DNA of 5,197 nt, from assembly GCA_036272815.1 (NCBI GenBank), contig DATAYA010000309.1, positions 1-5,197 on the forward strand. Direction: 5' to 3'. Below are positions 1 to 4,299 of the stretch, piece by piece (the stretch's first letter is position 1; every line of letters begins with the position of its first letter). Below the pieces are notes generated by a model. That model did no database searches and was not told the origin of the DNA. It saw nothing but the letters and a program-made list of their open reading frames with translations. A program made the translations under genes and the position numbers. The stretch is from DATAYA01 sp036272815 (lineage in GTDB: Bacteria; Pseudomonadota; Alphaproteobacteria; Acetobacterales; Acetobacteraceae).

Positions 1-131
1 CAGTTAGCAACCCCCGCCTAAAGGGCGATGGGCACTAACCGCTTACCCGTGGGGTCAATATCGTCTGACTAATTCCCCTACAGGCCCAAAGCTACTTATT
101 TAATAGCGATGTAGTAAGGTTTTGCTGTCCG
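1..131. other. AT-richer non-coding left edge, no gene recognised
   Basis: No reading frame stays open through this stretch: stops occur early in every frame that could be followed. Its base composition, especially from about 50 to 125, is clearly more AT-rich than the strongly GC-rich genes to the right. It begins immediately after the stop codon of the downstream amidohydrolase, which reads leftwards into it. No convincing intrinsic terminator was found: only a 4-bp CTAC/GTAG pairing (92-95 with 111-114) and a 4-bp CGCC/GGCG pairing near 16-27 are present, without a T-run. A CGCTTAC heptamer ending at 46 resembles the outer end of IS66-type insertion sequences, but the element body would lie outside the window. 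Confidence 0.5.
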
Positions 132-1250
132 CTATCCCACCCCGTACAACGACACCGCGTTGTTCAGGAAGAAGTCCCGCTTCTTCTGCTCTGCCAGCGG
201 CATCGGCAGCACCTGGGATGGGTCGTCGTAATCCCAATGCGGATAGTCGGTCGCGAATAGCAGCCGGTCCCAGCCGATCCAGCCGATCGCCTCCGGCAGG
301 TGTCGCCGTCGCGCCGGTTCCTCCATCGGCTGCGACGTCAGCCAGACGTGCTTCGCGATCACCTCCGACGGCGCGCGCCCGAGATGCGGCACCTCGTCGC
401 GGTTGCGCGCCCAGGCCCGGTCGAGCCGCCACGCCAGCGCCGGCAGCCAGGCGAAGCCGGCCTCCACGATCACCACCCGCAATCCGGCGAAACGCTCGAA
501 GACGCCCTCGAACACCATGCTGGTCAGCAGCGACTGCGCGCATTGCGCGTGCCCGACCATCTCCTCGATATAGTACGATGGCCAGCCGCCGGCGGTGATC
601 GGATAGCCGCCATAGCCGAAGGCGTGGACCGCGACCGGCAGCCCGTGCCGCGCCGCCGCCTCGTAGATCGGCCAGTAGCGCCGCTGCCCGAGCGGCTCGG
701 CGGTGCGGCTGAGAAGCAGCACCTGCGTAAAGTGGCTTGCGTGCTCGGGGTGGCAGGTCCAGTGCTCGATCTCGGCCGCCGCCGCCTGCCCGTCCTCGTA
801 GGGCACGACGATGGAGGCGCGCAGGCGCGGCTCGGCCGTGGTCCAGCACGCGACCTGCCATTCGTTCACGGCACGGGCCAGCGCCGCCGAGAGGTCCGGG
901 TTCTGCGTCCCCTGCCCGGTGATCGCCAGGGGATTGAGGATCCCGAAGGAAATCCCGTTCGCGTCGAGGTGCTGCGCGCGCATGAAATCGAGGTCGCTGC
1001 CCGGCTTGCCGCCGCCGGGCGGGAAGGCGTCGCGCCGGCTCGCCTGCGGCTGGCCCTTGGGGAATGGCGTGCCGGACTGGAAGCCGTGCCGCTGGCGCAG
1101 GCCGTAGGTCTCCAGATGCGCCTGCCAGCGCGGCGAGAGCCACGGGAACAGCACCCGCGCCGAGGTGATGCCGGGGTGGATGTCGCAGTCGATCACCCCG
1201 GGCGCGGCCGATCCGGGACGCAGCGAGGCGGGCGATATGGCGACGTTCAT
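132..1250 (-). CDS. Amidohydrolase family protein (amidohydrolase-2, TIM-barrel metal-dependent hydrolase), downstream paralogue
   Basis: Predicted cytoplasmic 372-residue enzyme of the amidohydrolase-2 group (COG2159-like), whose members hydrolyse or decarboxylate small organic acids using a metal in a TIM barrel. Visible landmarks are the N-terminal metal motif VIDCDIHP (D23, H25), the block EPRLRASIVVP (140-150), WPIYEAAARHGLPVAVHA with probable metal ligand H209, VEAGFAWLP around E263, and FATDYPHWD with the late catalytic or metal Asp at D335. The C-terminus (FFLNNAVSLYG) looks intact. The first metal residue is Asp rather than the His of the classical HxH motif. The ATG is supported by a GGAGG ribosome-binding site seven bases upstream and by its four-base ATGA overlap with the stop of the upstream paralogue, implying translational coupling. 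Compared with that paralogue it carries an extra, glycine- and proline-rich segment around residues 49-90. The substrate is not identifiable. An open frame continues upstream through the paralogue, but it is an out-of-frame shadow and not a fusion. Confidence 0.9.
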   Translation of the reverse strand: MNVAISPASLRPGSAAPGVIDCDIHPGITSARVLFPWLSPRWQAHLETYGLRQRHGFQSGTPFPKGQPQASRRDAFPPGGGKPGSDLDFMRAQHLDANGISFGILNPLAITGQGTQNPDLSAALARAVNEWQVACWTTAEPRLRASIVVPYEDGQAAAAEIEHWTCHPEHASHFTQVLLLSRTAEPLGQRRYWPIYEAAARHGLPVAVHAFGYGGYPITAGGWPSYYIEEMVGHAQCAQSLLTSMVFEGVFERFAGLRVVIVEAGFAWLPALAWRLDRAWARNRDEVPHLGRAPSEVIAKHVWLTSQPMEEPARRRHLPEAIGWIGWDRLLFATDYPHWDYDDPSQVLPMPLAEQKKRDFFLNNAVSLYGVG

Positions 1251-2314
1251 GGACCGTCCTCCATCAGGCGCGGATAGGTCTCGATCGCATTGTCCACCAG
1301 GATGCGGCGCGCGAGGCCGGGTGCCAACCCCTCCGGCAGCGCCGCCGCGCCCTCGAACTGCCAATGCGGATAATCGGTCGAGAACAGCAGCAGCCGGTCG
1401 GAGCCGAGCTGCTCGACGACGCGCGCGAGCGTGGCCGGGTCCGGCGCGTCGATCGGCTGCAGCGTCAGGCGGACATGCTCGCGGACGATCTCGCCGGGCG
1501 GGCGGCTGACCCACGGCACCTCCATCCGCAACCCGCGCCAGAATTTTTCGAGGCGCCAGACGAACGCGGGCAGCCAGGTGAAGCCGCTCTCGATCAGGAC
1601 GACGCACAGGCTCGGGAACTTTGCGAACACGCCCTCGGCGACGAGGCTCAGAAGCTGCGACTGGAAGGAGGTCGCGTGGCTGGCATAATCCTCCGCGTAG
1701 TAGGACGGCCAGCCGACATTGGTGACCGGGTGGCGATAGGCGCTGCCGGCGTGGATGCCGACCGGCAGGCCATGGCGCACGGCCGCCTCGTAGATCGGCC
1801 AGTGCGCGCGCCGGCCGAGCGGCAGCTCGCCATTGGCCGGCAGCAGGACCTGGACGAACCGGCGGTCGGCGGCGCAGCGGTCGATCTCGGCGGCGGCAAG
1901 ACCGGGATTCTGGACCGGCACCACGATCGAGGCGCGCAGGCGCGGCTCGCGGTCGAGCCACTCGCGGGCGATCCAGTCGTTCGTGGCGCGGGCGAAGGCG
2001 GCAGCCATGTCCTCGCCGAACAGCAGCGGCACGCCGATCAGGCAGTTGCAGATGCCCAGGCGCGTGCCGAACGCATCGAGCGCCTCGGCCCGCAGACGCG
2101 GGAACGTGGCGGCGGCCGATTTGTCGGCTGGCCGCCAGTCCGGCCGCACGCTGATCGGCGCCGCCGCCGGATAGGCGATCGAGGCGGGCGCATCGATGCC
2201 GCGGCGGGCGATCATGTCGCGCCAGAGCGGTTCCAGGTACGGCAGGAGGTCGGTGACCGTCGGCGCCGCCGGATGCAGGTCGCAGTCGATGCCGCCTTGC
2301 GTCGCGCCGTTCAT
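1247..2314 (-). CDS. Amidohydrolase family protein (amidohydrolase-2, TIM-barrel metal-dependent hydrolase), upstream paralogue
   Basis: Predicted cytoplasmic enzyme of 355 residues, homologous to the gene just downstream. Landmarks are GIDCDLHP (D12, H14), REPRLRASIVVP (122-133), HWPIYEAAVRHGLPVGIHA with probable metal ligand H188, GWPSYYAED (201-209), IESGFTWLPAFVWRLE around E242, and STDYPHW with D314. Together these place it in the amidohydrolase-2 (PF04909-like) superfamily with an Asp-x-His instead of a His-x-His N-terminal metal motif. I chose the ATG at 2314 because it sits eight codons before the metal motif, as is usual for the family. The frame stays open further upstream, but that extension is low-complexity Pro/Arg sequence with no homology features, and it crosses the tandem repeat. 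No strong Shine-Dalgarno precedes this ATG, so the start is probable, not certain. It is the first gene of a two-gene operon. Substrate unknown; members of this group are often found near catabolic genes for aromatic or organic acids, but no such partner is in the window. Confidence 0.9.
   Translation of the reverse strand: MNGATQGGIDCDLHPAAPTVTDLLPYLEPLWRDMIARRGIDAPASIAYPAAAPISVRPDWRPADKSAAATFPRLRAEALDAFGTRLGICNCLIGVPLLFGEDMAAAFARATNDWIAREWLDREPRLRASIVVPVQNPGLAAAEIDRCAADRRFVQVLLPANGELPLGRRAHWPIYEAAVRHGLPVGIHAGSAYRHPVTNVGWPSYYAEDYASHATSFQSQLLSLVAEGVFAKFPSLCVVLIESGFTWLPAFVWRLEKFWRGLRMEVPWVSRPPGEIVREHVRLTLQPIDAPDPATLARVVEQLGSDRLLLFSTDYPHWQFEGAAALPEGLAPGLARRILVDNAIETYPRLMEDGP
1258..1262 (-). promoter_or_regulatory. 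Ribosome-binding site of the downstream amidohydrolase
   Basis: GGAGG on the minus strand, seven bases before the ATG at 1250. It lies inside the last codons of the upstream paralogue, so the second gene has its own strong site in addition to the ATGA stop-start overlap. This is a typical arrangement for coupled translation, and it fixes the start of the second gene. Confidence 0.75.
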
Positions 2315-2656
2315 CGCGACACGAGCCTGCGCCCGGGGCCCGGGTCTGTCGAGGCCCGGGTCTGTCGAGGGAGGAACCCTCGGCGGCGGCGTTCTCGGGC
2401 CTGTTGGCGCAGGACCAGGCACGCGATGTTGAACCGGCAGTCGCGACCACGCGACCGATCCCGGCGCGCCGACGTGCCTATTGTCGAAACAGGTACTGCG
2501 GAGGCGCTCCATGTGCAGCGGCGGCCGGGCGAATGAGCGCGGGACATCCGGCGAGCGACTTTCCGCGCAGCTTCGCGCCGGCGGGCAAGGCGCAGGGGGT
2601 CAGCCCGGTCGGCAATTCATCGAGACACGAACGCGGGATGTCCGGGACGATCCTGC
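2315..2656. other. Divergent intergenic region between the amidohydrolase operon and the histidine kinase gene
   Basis: This 342-base stretch separates two divergently transcribed units and must hold both promoters unless one is leaderless. Short open frames run through it on both strands, but their translations are Arg/Pro/Ala-rich with no family features, so I treat them as GC-rich noise. Contents noted: a perfect 16-bp tandem duplication (2337-2368), two near-identical 13-mers of form GCGGGANNTCCGG (2539-2551 and 2633-2645), and an imperfect dyad CTATTGTCGAAACAG (2478-2492). No clear sigma-70 -35/-10 pair was found. A GGAAC followed by GTT at 2373-2393 resembles an EcfG-type promoter, but the 12-base spacer is too short. 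Confidence 0.6.
2337..2368. repeat. Perfect 16-bp tandem duplication upstream of the amidohydrolase operon
   Basis: The 16-base unit GGCCCGGGTCTGTCGA occurs twice back to back (2337-2352 and 2353-2368), followed by two further matching bases. It begins 23 bases upstream of the first amidohydrolase ATG, so it lies in the leader or promoter-proximal zone of that operon. It contains the palindromic core CCCGGG. It may simply be replication slippage in GC-rich DNA; a regulatory role is not shown. Confidence 0.8.
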
Positions 2657-3778
2657 ATGAGCCCGCTCCCGCAAGCGGCGGCGACGTTCCATAAACCGGC
2701 TCCGCCAGCCGCTGCGGTCGTCCGTGAGCCGCTGCGGCTGCTGTTGCTCGCTGGGAGTGCGCGCGAGGCCGAGCTGCTGCTCGCGCCGCTGCGTGCCGAG
2801 CAACCCGATCTCGTCGCGAGCCACGCCGCCACGCGCGAGACGTTCGCGCACGCGCTCGACCGCGACGGCTACGACGTCATTCTCTCCGAGTACGGGCTGC
2901 CCGGTCTCGACGGGCTGCAGGCGTTGGCGACGGCGCTCCGCTCGGCGCCGCAGACGCCATTCATCTTCGTCTCCGGCATGCGCGGAGAGGAGATCGTGAT
3001 TGAGAGCCTGCGCCACGGTGCGACCGACTATGTGCTCAGGCACCGGCTCGAGCGGCTGCCGGCGGTGGTCGCGCGAGCGGTCGCGGAGGCGCGGGAGCGG
3101 GGGAGGCGGCGCCAGGCGGACGAGCGGCTGCGGCTGCTGATGGGCGAGCTGAGCCATCGGGTGAAGAACACGCTGGCCTCCGTGCTCTCCATCGCGCGGC
3201 AGTCGATCCACGGCGCCGCCAGCCTCGACGAGTTCGAGGACGTCTTCATCGGTCGGATGATGGCGCTCTCGGAGGCGCACGGGCTGCTGTTCCAGTCGAA
3301 CTGGACCGGGGCGGCACTGTGCGACGTCGTCGGCCGCACGTTGGCGCCGTTCAGGCGGGACATCGGCGGCGGGCAGATCGGCGGCCAGGAGATCGACGGC
3401 CGGATCGACGCCGCCGGGCCGCCGGTGAGGCTGACGCCGAAGATGGCGCTGGCGCTCGGCATGATGGTCCACGAGCTGGCGATCAACGCGGTCAAGCACG
3501 GCGCGCTACGGGTGGCGGAGGGGCACGTCGAGATCGCCTGGAGCAGCGTCGCCGAACCCGAAGACGAAGGTGCGCGCGTGGAACTGCGCTGGACGGAGCG
3601 GGGCGGTCCCCCGGTCGCACCACCGGCGCGGCACGGCTTCGGCACCAAGCTGATCGAGCGCGGCGTCGTCTATGAGCTGGACGGAGCGGTGAGCCTGGAT
3701 TTCGCGCCGGAGGGCTTCTCCTGCCGGATCGATTTCCCGCTGCCGCACCAGTGGCCGGCGGCGATCACGCTCGTCTGA
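2657..3778 (+). CDS. HWE-family sensor histidine kinase with N-terminal degenerate receiver (pseudo-receiver) domain
   Basis: Predicted soluble 373-residue kinase with no transmembrane segment. Residues 26-140 form a CheY-like receiver fold, recognisable from DVILSEYGLPGLDG (73-86), PFIFVSG (101-107) and GATDYVLRHRLERLP (121-135). However, the phosphoacceptor position is Glu78 instead of Asp, the first-strand acidic pair is replaced by AGS (32-34), and the conserved Lys of the YVLK motif is Arg128. A charged linker (about 139-160) leads to the dimerisation/phosphotransfer helix with H-box ELSHRVKNTL and phospho-His H167. The ATP-binding domain has the HWE hallmarks: His272 in the N-box MMVHELAINAVKHGA (N277), the WTE motif (W312, E314) and a GFGTKL loop (327-332). 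HWE kinases autophosphorylate on His and pass phosphate to response regulators, often in light or general-stress signalling of alphaproteobacteria. No cognate regulator is adjacent, so it is an orphan here. The ATG at 2657 has only a weak purine-rich upstream sequence, but no alternative start codon was found in the 75 bases before it. Confidence 0.92.
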   Translation: MSPLPQAAATFHKPAPPAAAVVREPLRLLLLAGSAREAELLLAPLRAEQPDLVASHAATRETFAHALDRDGYDVILSEYGLPGLDGLQALATALRSAPQTPFIFVSGMRGEEIVIESLRHGATDYVLRHRLERLPAVVARAVAEARERGRRRQADERLRLLMGELSHRVKNTLASVLSIARQSIHGAASLDEFEDVFIGRMMALSEAHGLLFQSNWTGAALCDVVGRTLAPFRRDIGGGQIGGQEIDGRIDAAGPPVRLTPKMALALGMMVHELAINAVKHGALRVAEGHVEIAWSSVAEPEDEGARVELRWTERGGPPVAPPARHGFGTKLIERGVVYELDGAVSLDFAPEGFSCRIDFPLPHQWPAAITLV

Positions 3779-3823
3779 CCTCAGCCGCGGCGCGGCCACC
3801 TGACCTCAGCCGCGGCGCGGCCG
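3776..3823. repeat. 25-bp-period tandem duplication spanning two convergent stop codons
   Basis: Copy one runs 3776-3800 and copy two starts at 3801. The first 22 bases are identical (beginning TGACCTCAGCCGCGG), after which the copies diverge. Copy one opens with the TGA stop of the histidine kinase on the plus strand. Copy two contains, on the minus strand, the TGA stop and last codons of the DUF423 gene. The whole 27-base gap between the two convergent genes is therefore made of this duplication. Collapsing it to one copy would leave the two stops only two bases apart. Confidence 0.85.
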
Positions 3824-4165
3824 CAGCGCCGAGAGCCCGAGCAGCAGCCAGCCCAGCATCAGCAGCGTGCCGCCGACCGGCGCCAGCGGCTCGATCGCGG
3901 CATGGCCGAAGGCGAGCGCATAGACGGCGCCGCAGAACAGCACGATCCCCAGCACGAAGCAGACCGCCGCCGCGTCCGCGAGCCAGCCGCCGCGCGCCGA
4001 CCAAAGCCCCACGAACAGCAGCGCCAGCGCGTGCCACGCCTGCATCCGCAGCCCGCTCTGCACCAGCGCCTCGCCGCCCGGCCCGACGCGACCAGGCAGC
4101 ACATGCGTCGCCGCCGCCGCGACCGCGACCGCGACCAGGCCGGCGAGGGCGCCGAGGGCGATCAA
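3806..4165 (-). CDS. DUF423 (YgdD/TMEM256-like) small integral membrane protein
   Basis: Predicted inner-membrane protein of 119 residues with four hydrophobic segments (about 2-20, 41-57, 63-86, 94-112), matching the usual length and topology of the DUF423 family, whose biochemical function is unknown. Family-like blocks are MQAWHALALL (41-50), LGIVLFCGAVYALA (72-85) and LAPVGGTLLMLGWLLLG (94-110). The usual GAFGAH-like motif at the end of helix one is degenerate here (AAAATH, 16-21). The start is uncertain. Homology begins at about LTRLLIALGALAGL, where the expected initiator position is a TTA codon. The nearest usable start is TTG at 4165, without a clear ribosome-binding site. A GTG at 4312 is in frame and would give 168 residues overlapping the cysteine synthase end by 13 bases, but the extra residues are translations of the hairpin repeats and are unlikely to be real protein. 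The gene is co-directional with cysteine synthase upstream and convergent with the histidine kinase. Confidence 0.8.
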   Translation of the reverse strand: MIALGALAGLVAVAVAAAATHVLPGRVGPGGEALVQSGLRMQAWHALALLFVGLWSARGGWLADAAAVCFVLGIVLFCGAVYALAFGHAAIEPLAPVGGTLLMLGWLLLGLSALRPRRG

Positions 4166-4177
4166 GAGGCGGGTTAA

Positions 4178-4291
4178 GGCTGGGCTCCGCCCAGACCCGC
4201 CAAAGGGCAGTCGCCCTTTGGAAACCCGTTCGTCTCGGGAATGGAGTCTCAAGGCTCCGCCTTGAGCGGGGTCCAGGGGCGGCGCTCCTGG
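4178..4291. repeat. Cluster of four strong stem-loops between cysteine synthase and the DUF423 gene
   Basis: Four compact inverted repeats follow one another. 4180-4194 has a 6-bp stem CTGGGC with loop TCC. 4200-4221 has a 9-bp stem CCAAAGGGC with loop AGTC. 4248-4266 has an 8-bp stem CTCAAGGC with loop TCC. 4273-4291 has an 8-bp stem CCAGGGGC/GCTCCTGG with one G-T wobble and loop GGC. A weaker CCCG/CGGG pairing (4225-4239) lies between the second and third. The rightmost hairpin starts nine bases beyond the cysteine synthase stop. None is followed by a T-run in the direction of transcription, so they are not canonical intrinsic terminators, though they could stabilise or attenuate the transcript. 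The modular design resembles the REP-like intergenic hairpin elements of GC-rich alphaproteobacteria. Confidence 0.8.
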
Positions 4292-4299
4292 CCTTCCCG

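Noticed and set aside
60..131. tRNA or small RNA gene in the AT-richer left edge
   Set aside because: No cloverleaf, T-loop motif or stable stem could be found; only 4-bp pairings are present.
300..1277. Long plus-strand frame antisense to the downstream amidohydrolase
   Set aside because: Its translation is Arg/Pro/Ala/Gly-rich with no domain features, as expected opposite a GC-rich gene.
2373..2393. EcfG/general-stress-like promoter (GGAAC...CGTT), tempting because HWE kinases often feed that response
   Set aside because: The spacer is 12 bases, whereas this promoter class needs about 16-17.
2418..2433. Sigma-54-like promoter (GGCACG...TTGA)
   Set aside because: The spacing is off by one and the essential -12 GC dinucleotide is missing.
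132..2450. A single 772-residue minus-strand reading frame covering both amidohydrolases
   Set aside because: Only the part after the ATG at 1250 encodes recognisable protein; the upstream portion is the out-of-frame shadow of the first amidohydrolase, whose true frame has all the family motifs.
1364..2536. 390-residue plus-strand frame antisense to the upstream amidohydrolase
   Set aside because: No recognisable motifs; composition typical of a mirror frame of a high-GC gene, while the opposite strand carries clear catalytic motifs.
2404..2694. 96-residue plus-strand frame in the divergent intergenic region overlapping the kinase start
   Set aside because: Low-complexity translation with no family features; the kinase ATG at 2657 lies in another frame with strong domain support.
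2600..3499. 299-residue minus-strand frame antisense to the histidine kinase
   Set aside because: Rich in Arg, Gln, Pro and His with no fold signature; the plus strand encodes an unambiguous HWE kinase.
4273..4291. Intrinsic terminator for cysteine synthase
   Set aside because: A good hairpin sits nine bases past the stop but no T-run follows it on the minus strand; it is better described as part of the hairpin cluster.
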